A stretch of DNA of 39,983 nucleotides, taken from the NCBI GenBank assembly GCA_002713185.1, contig PAVV01000004.1, positions 57,456 through 97,438 of the forward strand. The letters are read 5' to 3'. Shown here one piece after another: positions 33,175 through 39,983 of the stretch. The translations under genes were made by a program, and so were the position numbers. The notes under the pieces were generated by a model. It was not told the DNA's origin and did no database searches. It saw only the letters and a program-made list of their open reading frames with translations. The stretch comes from Methanobacteriota archaeon. Its GTDB lineage: Archaea; Thermoplasmatota; Poseidoniia; Poseidoniales; Thalassarchaeaceae. Within the stretch, counting starts at the first letter, position 1, and every line of letters begins with the position of its first letter.

Positions 33175-34863
33175 ATGGCGGATGGACTAGATGATCTCAA
33201 CAATCACGACTCGATACAGTCTGAGATGATGGGGGAAATGTGTCTAGTTGTAGACGAGAGTGACAAAGTTATCGGTTCCGCTACAAAATTTTCTTGCCAT
33301 AGCGGAGAAGGGGTTCGCCACAGAGCCTTCAGTGTCCTTATATTTGACAGAGAATCTAGATTACTAATTCAAAAAAGATCTAGTGAAAAAATTACATTCC
33401 CCGGAGTATGGGCGAACAGTTGTTGTAGCCATCCTCTTGACATTGAGTCTGAAAATTTTGGAGAAGTGGGTGCTGAAAACGCTGCAAAAAGGAAGCTGGA
33501 ACAAGAATTGGGGATATCTACGAGCGTAACGGATAGTTGGGACTTTCATCATATTGGAAGGATGGAGTATGCATGTCGATGGGACGATGATTGGATAGAG
33601 AGAGAGATTGATTACATCATGGTTGTTTTTGCCGATGTAGAGGTTGAACCCAATAGTAATGAGATTTCAGAAGTCAGATGGGTCAATGGAGAAGAGATTC
33701 AGAGCATGATGGAAGGCAGGGATGGATGGTCAGACCAGGTTATAGCCCCATGGTTTAAGCTAATTTGGGAAAACTACGCCATTCCAAACGAGTCCGTACC
33801 AGAATTGATGGCAAGTAAAAAAAGGGATGACATAATCTTCTGTGGGGAAGTAAGTATGAGTGGGAATTCTGTAATCCCTGGTCAGGCCCTTCTTGAGGCC
33901 CTTACCGAGCATCGGGACATAGTTGAGAGCGAGATTTTGGAGAGTATAAGCAAGATGTCTCAAAAAACATTATTTCGAGCAATGACTCATCTTTTCATGG
34001 GCGGAGGTAAGAGGCTCAGGGCGATACTACCAAGGCTAGTAGGAGAGGCAGTTGGAGGTGCGAATAATGGACACTACACCCTCGGAGCATCCATAGAAAT
34101 TATCCACAACTTCACGCTCATTCACGATGATATTATCGATCAGGACCCAATAAGAAGAGGCTTGGACGCAGTACATGTCGCTTTTGATGATGCTACGGCA
34201 ATCAATGCAGGTGATGCTATGCTTGCGGTAGGGTTTGAAATTCTCGCAGAATCTAAAGATATTCCACAGGAATATTTGGGCCAATTGATCACATCAATAG
34301 GCGAGATGGTCCGAAAAGTTGCAGCGGGACAGCAGGAAGATATTGAGTTTGAAACAAGAAAGGAAGTTTCGGAAGATGAGTACATCCGGATGATCGCTGG
34401 TAAAACTAGTGCTATGTTTGAGACATGTGCCAGAACAGGAGCGATACTATCGAAGGCAGATAGTGATACAGTCAAAAATATGGCTGAATGGGGGCTTAAT
34501 CTGGGCTTATGCTTCCAGTTGATGGATGATCTAATCGATATTACTGGGGATACCGAGACACTCGGTAAACCGGCAGGATCAGATATACTACAAGGCAAAA
34601 TGACACTGATTGCCATTCATGCTTTAAAATCAGAAGCTGAGCTTTATAATTTCAAAAAATTATTTGGTGAGGGCGAGGGGTCGGATAAAGATCTGGCAAA
34701 TGCCGTAAGAGAGCTAGAAGAGAGCGGATCTGTAGACTATGCCAGGGAAAGGGCACTACATCACCATTCGATTGCTCATTCTTGTCTGGACAAGTTAGAA
34801 GAAAGTAAGGCCGTAGATATCCTGAGAGAATTGACTGACTTCCAATTGATTAGGATTAGCTAA
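33175..34863 (+). CDS. Fusion: type 1 IPP isomerase + geranylgeranyl/polyprenyl diphosphate synthase
   Basis: One 562-residue frame with two enzymes. Residues ~20-205 are a Nudix-type IDI1: HRAFSVLIFD, catalytic Cys84 in NSCCSHPL, and metal-binding Glu in EREIDY. Residues ~230-562 are a trans-prenyltransferase with MGGGKRLR, first aspartate motif DDIID (318-322) and second DDLID (451-455), plus GKTSAMFE. The short linker (206-230) contains an A7 run at 33817-33823. IDI makes DMAPP from IPP and the synthase extends it, so the fusion could pass substrate directly. The product length (C20 likely for archaeal lipids) is not proven. It ends base-to-base against fusA. Confidence 0.9.
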   Translation: MADGLDDLNNHDSIQSEMMGEMCLVVDESDKVIGSATKFSCHSGEGVRHRAFSVLIFDRESRLLIQKRSSEKITFPGVWANSCCSHPLDIESENFGEVGAENAAKRKLEQELGISTSVTDSWDFHHIGRMEYACRWDDDWIEREIDYIMVVFADVEVEPNSNEISEVRWVNGEEIQSMMEGRDGWSDQVIAPWFKLIWENYAIPNESVPELMASKKRDDIIFCGEVSMSGNSVIPGQALLEALTEHRDIVESEILESISKMSQKTLFRAMTHLFMGGGKRLRAILPRLVGEAVGGANNGHYTLGASIEIIHNFTLIHDDIIDQDPIRRGLDAVHVAFDDATAINAGDAMLAVGFEILAESKDIPQEYLGQLITSIGEMVRKVAAGQQEDIEFETRKEVSEDEYIRMIAGKTSAMFETCARTGAILSKADSDTVKNMAEWGLNLGLCFQLMDDLIDITGDTETLGKPAGSDILQGKMTLIAIHALKSEAELYNFKKLFGEGEGSDKDLANAVRELEESGSVDYARERALHHHSIAHSCLDKLEESKAVDILRELTDFQLIRIS

Positions 34864-37071
34864 TCAATCTGTATACTGGGCCTCTCCAGGGATTTCTTCT
34901 TTCAAGCCCTTTCTCTCCCTAATTTCCCCCACTGTCTTATGGAAGAGATCGATGGGGACCTGCTCATAGCCAGCATTCTCAGTATTCCAAACTGCCCTCC
35001 CTTGGGTTGCGGCCCTGATATCGTTGGAGAAACCGAATGACTCTGCAACGGGCATTTTTCCAATTACACAGGTCACGTCTCCTTCAACAGGCATGTCCTC
35101 AATGACTCCCCTCCTTGTAATCAATTGTCTAGTAATACCACCCGCCCACTCAGTAGGAGCATCGATTCTAATTTTCTGGATTGGTTCAAAGAGGACTGAT
35201 TTAGCTCTGATAAGTGCACCCTTTATTGCATTCCTGACTGCGGGAATAGTCTGTGCTGGCCCTCTGTGGATTGCATCTTCGTGTAGCTTAGCATCTACTA
35301 GTCTCATCATCACCCCAGTGAGAGGTTCATCAGCAATTGGACCTTTTTTACAAACATCATTGAATGCTTCTATAATTAGTTCCCTAGTCTCGTGCAGATT
35401 CTGGATACCCTTTGTATCGTTCACCAGAACTGAGGTTGCATTAATTGCGTAAATTTTTCTCATTAGATCCTTGTCCATTCCAAACTCAGAAAATTTATTT
35501 CCGGTCTCCTTCGCATCTTTGGGTCGTACGGGACCATCCCCGAAATGACCCTCTCTGAGAGCATTCACTACATCTGCAGGAAGTTGTTCTACCTCGACAT
35601 AAAACCTATTATGTCTGTTTGGAGATTTCCCTTCGAATGGTCGACCTTTGTTGTCATCAGAAATTGATTCGCGATAAACCACGATCGGATTGCTCTGGTT
35701 GACCTTTATCCCCTGTTCTTCCTCGAGTCGATAAATCGTGATCTCCAGATGAAGCTCTCCCATCCCAGATAGAAGGGCCTCGCCTGTTTCTGAATTTGTT
35801 GAAACGGATAGTGATGCATCTGCCTTAGCAAGACCCCTCAGTGAATCGATGAATTTAGGTAGATCCTTCATAGATTTGGGCTCAATAGCTACTGTAACTA
35901 CTGGTTCTGAATAATGCCTAATGGCCTCGAATGGAGTAGCATCCTTCTCTTTGGAAATTGTTACTCCAGCGGCCGCACTTCTGACTCCTGTAAGAGCTGC
36001 TATATTGCCTGCTGAAACTCCCGGGACTTGTATCCTATCTCCGCCAACCATCATACTAACTTGCTGTACTCTCTCGGATTTTGCCGCACCTATCGCCCAA
36101 ACTGTTTCGCCCTGTTTTATTGTTCCAGAGTAAACCCTGCCTACTGCGACTTCTCCTGCATGAGGATCCATCCAAATTTTAGTGATCATGAGCGATAGTG
36201 GGCCGTCTGCGTCACAGCTAACCATTGATTTGCCTACATCTGTGTCTAATTCACCCTGCCAGATGTTTGGAATTCTGTACTCTTGAGCGATAAGGGGCGA
36301 TGGCAACTTCTCAACTGCCATATCTAGGAGGACTTCATGGACTGGGGCCTTTTTCGCTAATTCTTTTTGCTCCTCATTATTGCAATAGTCGAATATTTGT
36401 GGAAAATTTACCCCCGATTTCTGCATAAACGGAACTGTAATCCCCCAATTATGGTACGCTGAACCAAAAGCTACTGTCCCCTTAGCGACGTCTACCTGCC
36501 AATCAGATTTATGCTCATCTGGAGCAAAAGCTCTGATTAGCTTGTTTACCTTCTTTATCTGTCCCTGAAACCTTTCCATCATATCTTCAGGAGTTACCTG
36601 AAGTTCGTTGATTAGGCGATCAACTTTGTTGATGAATAGAACTGGTCGTACTTTTTCTTTCAAGGCCTGTCTCACAACCGTCTCGGTTTGTGGCATTGCG
36701 CCCTCTACTGCACACGTTAGGATGATGCATCCATCAACTGCCCTCATGGCACGTGTTACGTCCCCTCCAAAATCTACATGGCCTGGAGTATCGATCAGAT
36801 TGATCAGGTAATCCTCACCCTCTACGCTGTGCACCATAGAGGCACTTGCTGCATTAATGGTTATTCCACGAGCGCTTTCTTGGTCATCGAAGTCCAAAAC
36901 TCGCGACTTGCCTGCCAGCTCCTCCGACATCATGCCTGCACCAGCAATCAAGTTGTCTGAAAGTGTAGTTTTTCCGTGGTCAATGTGTGCCGCTATGGCT
37001 AGATTCCGAATTCTCTCTCTTTCATGCATTACCTCTGTGGCACGCTTAATATTGTCTTCCTTACGACCCAT
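34864..37071 (-). CDS. fusA: Translation elongation factor 2
   Basis: GTPase driving ribosomal translocation. The 735-residue length is normal for aEF-2. G1 is AHIDHGKTT (28-36), followed by the switch region RGITINAAS, DTPGHVDF and NKVDRL. Near the C-terminus DAIHRGPAQTIPA carries the His converted to diphthamide in archaea and eukaryotes. GGAGTGA five bases before the ATG supports the start. It is third in the rps12-rps7-fusA cluster, 91 bases after rps7. Confidence 0.97.
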   Translation of the reverse strand: MGRKEDNIKRATEVMHERERIRNLAIAAHIDHGKTTLSDNLIAGAGMMSEELAGKSRVLDFDDQESARGITINAASASMVHSVEGEDYLINLIDTPGHVDFGGDVTRAMRAVDGCIILTCAVEGAMPQTETVVRQALKEKVRPVLFINKVDRLINELQVTPEDMMERFQGQIKKVNKLIRAFAPDEHKSDWQVDVAKGTVAFGSAYHNWGITVPFMQKSGVNFPQIFDYCNNEEQKELAKKAPVHEVLLDMAVEKLPSPLIAQEYRIPNIWQGELDTDVGKSMVSCDADGPLSLMITKIWMDPHAGEVAVGRVYSGTIKQGETVWAIGAAKSERVQQVSMMVGGDRIQVPGVSAGNIAALTGVRSAAAGVTISKEKDATPFEAIRHYSEPVVTVAIEPKSMKDLPKFIDSLRGLAKADASLSVSTNSETGEALLSGMGELHLEITIYRLEEEQGIKVNQSNPIVVYRESISDDNKGRPFEGKSPNRHNRFYVEVEQLPADVVNALREGHFGDGPVRPKDAKETGNKFSEFGMDKDLMRKIYAINATSVLVNDTKGIQNLHETRELIIEAFNDVCKKGPIADEPLTGVMMRLVDAKLHEDAIHRGPAQTIPAVRNAIKGALIRAKSVLFEPIQKIRIDAPTEWAGGITRQLITRRGVIEDMPVEGDVTCVIGKMPVAESFGFSNDIRAATQGRAVWNTENAGYEQVPIDLFHKTVGEIRERKGLKEEIPGEAQYTD

Positions 37072-37162
37072 AGTCTCACTCCGATAAGATGCCGACCTGA
37101 AAACGGTTCATAAAGACGATTGAGTAGTTTACTTGATATGAGTTGAAGGGACGGTTTTTCCA

Positions 37163-37795
37163 TCACCTCGCCGAGGCAGCAATTCTTTCTACTTCATGCC
37201 TTTTTCCAACCGCAAAAGAGTTGACATCCCCCTCAGAAGCCTTTGAAATCTCTGAAATTATACCCTCAGTAAGAGTCTTCTTACTCTTCATAGTTGCTGA
37301 AGCTGCCCCTATTGCTAGGTTCCTCAGTGCAAGATCCAGCCGACGACTGGGGGAAGAGTCGACAGCCTTAGGTTGGCTCACTGCTCCTATTCTCACCCTT
37401 GTTGTCTCCTCACATGGAGCTGCTTCAGTTATAGCATCGATGAATTTCTGCAGAGGATTAACTCCGCTCTTTGAATTCATTGTATCGAAAGCATCTTCAA
37501 GGGATTTTGCACAATACTGCTTCTTGCCGCTGTACTTTCCTGATCTCATCAGATTATTGATGAATCTCTCAGTGACTGAAAGCTCCTGTTTTCCGAACCA
37601 TGCATTAGCGTGTCGGCCGCCAGTGTGAGGGGCACCTATCATCTTCAGATTGATGTATCGAGAAATTCCTGGGTCGCTACAAACTACTTCACTCGCGTCC
37701 CACTTCCCGAAAACCATAGTACCGATTCCTGCAATGGGTGCCTCTTCCTCTTCTTTCTCAATCGGAGTTTCAATGATTTCATCCTGTTCTTCCAA
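37163..37795 (-). CDS. rps7: 30S ribosomal protein S7
   Basis: Binds the 3' domain of 16S rRNA and helps form the decoding/E-site region. 210 residues with an acidic N-terminal extension (Glu-rich, residues 2-20) usual in archaeal S7. PHTGGRHANAWFGKQELSVTERFINNLMR, KSGVNPLQKFIDAI and AVSQPKAVDSSPSRRLDLALRNLA match the family. The start is TTG at 37795, with GGGGTGAT just upstream and no ATG in a sensible place. The gap after rps12 is only 11 bases. Confidence 0.95.
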   Translation of the reverse strand: MEEQDEIIETPIEKEEEEAPIAGIGTMVFGKWDASEVVCSDPGISRYINLKMIGAPHTGGRHANAWFGKQELSVTERFINNLMRSGKYSGKKQYCAKSLEDAFDTMNSKSGVNPLQKFIDAITEAAPCEETTRVRIGAVSQPKAVDSSPSRRLDLALRNLAIGAASATMKSKKTLTEGIISEISKASEGDVNSFAVGKRHEVERIAASAR

Positions 37796-37806
37796 CTAAT
37801 CACCCC

Positions 37807-38247
37807 TTACCTAACTGGCTTTTCCTTACGGCCACGGACCATTTCATCAAGAGAGACGCCATTGACTTTGATAACCTTGTACCTAACACCGGGAAGATCA
37901 CCATAAGAACGTCCCTTGCTCCCACCTATTCCTTCTACCATTACTTCATCGTGCTCATCAATGAATGATATTGCTCCGTCACCAGGTGCGAATGCGGTGA
38001 GTCTGTTACCAGTTCTAATCAAGCTAATTTTGACTGCCTTCCTAATTGCGGAATTTGGCTGTTTGGCTTCAAAACCTACTTTTTCTATCACGATACCCTT
38101 TGCCTGAGGACTACCTCTCAGTGGATCATGCTTCAGAACTCCGCCTTGTTTTCTCTTTGCTTGGCGATTACGAAACTGTCTTTCTTTCCAACGGTATCTC
38201 TTGCGATCTGACTTCATCTTCGAACCGGAGAATAGGCCTCGTCCCAA
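37807..38247 (-). CDS. rps12: 30S ribosomal protein S12
   Basis: Decoding-centre protein. 146 residues, normal for archaea. [42 protein letters not shown] and [17 protein letters not shown] are intact. The start is TTG at 38247: GAGGTG lies five bases upstream, and the residues that follow ([19 protein letters not shown]) align with the usual archaeal N-terminus, so the later ATG at 38217 would be too short. First gene of the translation cluster. Confidence 0.95.
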   Translation of the reverse strand: MGRGLFSGSKMKSDRKRYRWKERQFRNRQAKRKQGGVLKHDPLRGSPQAKGIVIEKVGFEAKQPNSAIRKAVKISLIRTGNRLTAFAPGDGAISFIDEHDEVMVEGIGGSKGRSYGDLPGVRYKVIKVNGVSLDEMVRGRKEKPVR

Positions 38248-38285
38248 GTGTACACCTCAAAATGACGGCTTGGCGACCTCCCCCC

Positions 38286-38296
38286 CATTTATGATA
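38286..38296 (-). promoter_or_regulatory. TATA-like box for rps12-rps7-fusA
   Basis: On the minus strand this reads TATCATAAATG, 39-49 bases before the rps12 TTG. It leaves room for a short leader that includes the GAGGTG ribosome site. It lies in the divergent gap shared with the ubiD-like gene. Confidence 0.35.
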
Positions 38297-38379
38297 CTGA
38301 CGGGTGTAATGATGAATGTGACGTTCCAGAGTATGATTTTGAGCCAACATTCAAGCGGCTTAGTTTTTCAGGGGTTAAT

Positions 38380-39651
38380 ATGGGGTTCAGAGAACTCGTA
38401 GAAGACAGTATGATCATTGACCATCCGACCAGTGTGGATTCTCAAATTAGAGAGGTTTCAGTAGCTAACGGAAATGCACCTATTATCTTCAATAATATAA
38501 AAGAGGTTCCAGGCCATAGAGTAGCAATAAACATACTCACAAGGAAAAGACTCTGTGAATCGTTCGACATTTCTCCCGGAGAATTGATTGATATTCTTTC
38601 TTGGGCCATGGAAAATCCTGTTGAGCCGCAAATTGTCGATCCTAGTGAAGCTCCTGTATTGGAGAATACAATGGAGATCGCAGACCTTGAGAGGATACCG
38701 ATTCCATGGCATTATCCGGAAGATGGGGGGAGATACCAGTCTTCTTCTATAATCATTGCACAGTATGCAGGCCAGAGAAATACCTCTTTTCATAGACAAT
38801 TAACGAAAAATCACAGAGAGACTTGTGTGAGGTTAGTTCCTCGTCACCTAAGGACCATGGTGGATAGTGCAGAGGAGGCTGGCGAGGATGTAGACATCGC
38901 TGTGGTTAACGGACCTGATCCAGTAGTACTTCTTGCTGGAGCAATGTCATTCGATAAACCTCTGGATGAGTTGAAGGTTGCCGCCGCGCTTCACCAAAGG
39001 ATTTACGAAACCGACCTAAAAATTGTGGAATTAAGCAATGGCGTGTTCGTTCCTGCGGAGGCAGAATATGCCATGGAGGCAAGAATAACAGGGAGAAGAG
39101 GAGAAGAGGGCCCATACGTGGACATAACTGGCACAGTAGATGACATCAGGCTTGAGCCGATAATTGAGTATGATGCAATACACCATAGGAGTGAGCCTAT
39201 TTTCCATGCCCTTATCCCTGCCGGAGTTGAACACATGACTCTTATGGGGATGCCCAGAGCCCCCACTATCAAAACTGCAGTCTCAAAGGTAGTTGATTGC
39301 TCAGATGTTTACCTCACTGAAGGTGGCAGTGGTTGGCTTTCCTCGGTAGTACAGATTAACCCTAAGATAGAAGGTGATGGAATTAGGGCCATTCATGCAG
39401 CCTTAGACGGGCACAAATCGATGAAGCAGGTGATTGTTGTTGATAGAGACATAGATATTGCGGACCCTGCAAGAGTTGAGTGGGCCCTAATGACTCGCTG
39501 GCAGCCAGATAAGGATACGATCATACTTTCTGATCAGAAAGGATCGAGCTTGGACCCCAGTAGGTCCTCCGATGGAACCACGAGCAAAATTGGAATGGAT
39601 GCAACAATTGATCCAGGAATTGACAGGTCCCCTTACGAATCAGTTCTGTGA
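38380..39651 (+). CDS. UbiD-family decarboxylase, candidate anhydromevalonate phosphate decarboxylase
   Basis: Prenylated-FMN-dependent decarboxylase of the UbiD family, 423 residues. IPIPWHYPEDGGRYQSS, HRQLTKNHRETCVRLVPRHL and EARITGRRGEEGPYVDITG (the catalytic Glu region) match. In archaea a UbiD homologue decarboxylates trans-anhydromevalonate 5-phosphate upstream of isopentenyl phosphate kinase, and that kinase gene is 5 kb away. The alternative is the UbiD-type step of futalosine menaquinone synthesis, as mqnEAD are also in the window. AGGGG five bases before the ATG confirms the start. The flavin prenyltransferase UbiX is not present here. Confidence 0.87.
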   Translation: MGFRELVEDSMIIDHPTSVDSQIREVSVANGNAPIIFNNIKEVPGHRVAINILTRKRLCESFDISPGELIDILSWAMENPVEPQIVDPSEAPVLENTMEIADLERIPIPWHYPEDGGRYQSSSIIIAQYAGQRNTSFHRQLTKNHRETCVRLVPRHLRTMVDSAEEAGEDVDIAVVNGPDPVVLLAGAMSFDKPLDELKVAAALHQRIYETDLKIVELSNGVFVPAEAEYAMEARITGRRGEEGPYVDITGTVDDIRLEPIIEYDAIHHRSEPIFHALIPAGVEHMTLMGMPRAPTIKTAVSKVVDCSDVYLTEGGSGWLSSVVQINPKIEGDGIRAIHAALDGHKSMKQVIVVDRDIDIADPARVEWALMTRWQPDKDTIILSDQKGSSLDPSRSSDGTTSKIGMDATIDPGIDRSPYESVL

Positions 39652-39660
39652 GTTTTCTAA

Positions 39661-39983
39661 ATGGTAAAAAGAGATATGGAGATTTCAGATTCCCTTCAAC
39701 ATCCAAGAAGGAGTCTAGGTAATAGATATAGGAGCCAAGCAGAGAAATTCTTAAAATTACACAAGGAGAATAACTCGAACTTGGCTTGGGCAGAACAAAA
39801 TGCCCGACAGAGCGTACTTTATGATTTTACAAATGGCGATAATTGGAGAATCCTGATTAAAATTAAAGTTCAGATGAACGATACGAAAGGTGCTCTATCC
39901 GTTTTGGGGGACTTGTTTTCAGTTCTTGGTAGGGAGTCTGACCTAGTAATGCAGCTATCAGGGCAAGAAATCATCGAATCATG
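39661..39983 (+). CDS. Unrecognised protein, cut by window edge
   Basis: From the ATG at 39661, nine bases after the ubiD-like stop, the frame is open to the end of the window (107 codons). The first ~60 residues are polar and charged (KRDMEISDSLQ, RSQAEKFLKLHKEN). A segment NWRILIKIKVQMNDTKGALSVLGDLFSVLG follows, which looks like an alternating strand-helix unit, vaguely ACT-like. Too little is visible to name it. Spacing suggests co-transcription with the decarboxylase. Confidence 0.5.
   Translation, partial: MVKRDMEISDSLQHPRRSLGNRYRSQAEKFLKLHKENNSNLAWAEQNARQSVLYDFTNGDNWRILIKIKVQMNDTKGALSVLGDLFSVLGRESDLVMQLSGQEIIES

Noticed and set aside
34140-34616. 158-residue reading frame on the minus strand
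   Set aside because: Fully antisense to the prenyl synthase domain with both aspartate motifs; Ser/Pro-rich shadow translation.
37143-37628. 161-residue reading frame on the plus strand
   Set aside because: Antisense to rps7, which is unambiguous.
1-39983. tRNA, rRNA, insertion sequence or prophage genes
   Set aside because: All gaps are under 150 bases and I saw no cloverleaf-like segment ending in a tRNA acceptor, no transposase or integrase motifs, and no flanking repeats. A covariance-model scan was not possible.

Overview
The window reads as a compact archaeal chromosome segment, most likely from a surface-ocean Marine Group II euryarchaeon (Ca. Poseidoniales / Thermoplasmatota side). 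This placement is inferred from gene content, not from a marker tree. Informational genes are archaeal: the termination ribonuclease aCPSF1/FttA, proteasome beta, primase PriS, EF-2 with S7 and S12, KptA, archaeal ProS, SepF and a ZPR1-type zinc finger. They are mixed with bacterial-looking metabolism (ThyA-DHFR, PlsC, thiolase, a futalosine-type menaquinone route) and a (6-4) photolyase/cryptochrome that suits a sunlit habitat. About 40 genes fill both strands. No gap exceeds 300 bases, and I saw no rRNA, tRNA, CRISPR array, insertion sequence or prophage.

Layout. 1-4.9 kb: fttA (cut by the left edge) and psmB, divergent from sepF-zpr1, then convergent trpS. 5-8 kb: a saccharopine-dehydrogenase-like oxidoreductase, a secreted membrane-anchored protein and a PlsC acyltransferase. 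8-11.2 kb: thyA-folA and a repeat-rich surface lipoprotein with both a lipobox and a PGF-type C-terminal sorting signal. 11.2-18 kb: metG, a CNNM/CBS membrane protein, the photolyase and two membrane proteins. 18-21.3 kb (minus strand): a small Cys protein, priS, then an EF-hand protein overlapping a four-helix membrane protein. 21.4-24.7 kb: mqnD and a half-length deoxyhypusine hydroxylase facing mqnE-mqnA. 24.8-31.2 kb: split transketolase, a membrane protein, then proS, coaBC and a thiolase on the minus strand. 31.2-34.9 kb: kptA, a zinc-ribbon protein, isopentenyl phosphate kinase and an IDI-GGPP synthase fusion. 34.9-38.2 kb: rps12-rps7-fusA. 38.4 kb to the end: a UbiD decarboxylase and an unrecognised partial gene.

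How genes work together. UbiD (possibly anhydromevalonate phosphate decarboxylase), isopentenyl phosphate kinase and the fused isomerase/prenyl synthase could form the last steps of the archaeal mevalonate route to C20 isoprenoids. MqnA, MqnE and MqnD are three enzymes of the futalosine menaquinone route. ThyA and DHFR form the classic dTMP/folate cycle.

The most notable items are: (1) an archaeal protein matching only the C-terminal half of eukaryotic deoxyhypusine hydroxylase, with two HE iron-binding motifs; (2) a single-chain IDI-GGPP synthase whose linker contains an A7 run where any one-base slip hits a stop; (3) a strong dyad beside the isopentenyl phosphate kinase promoter; and (4) the EF-hand/membrane protein pair with unusual intergenic dyads upstream.
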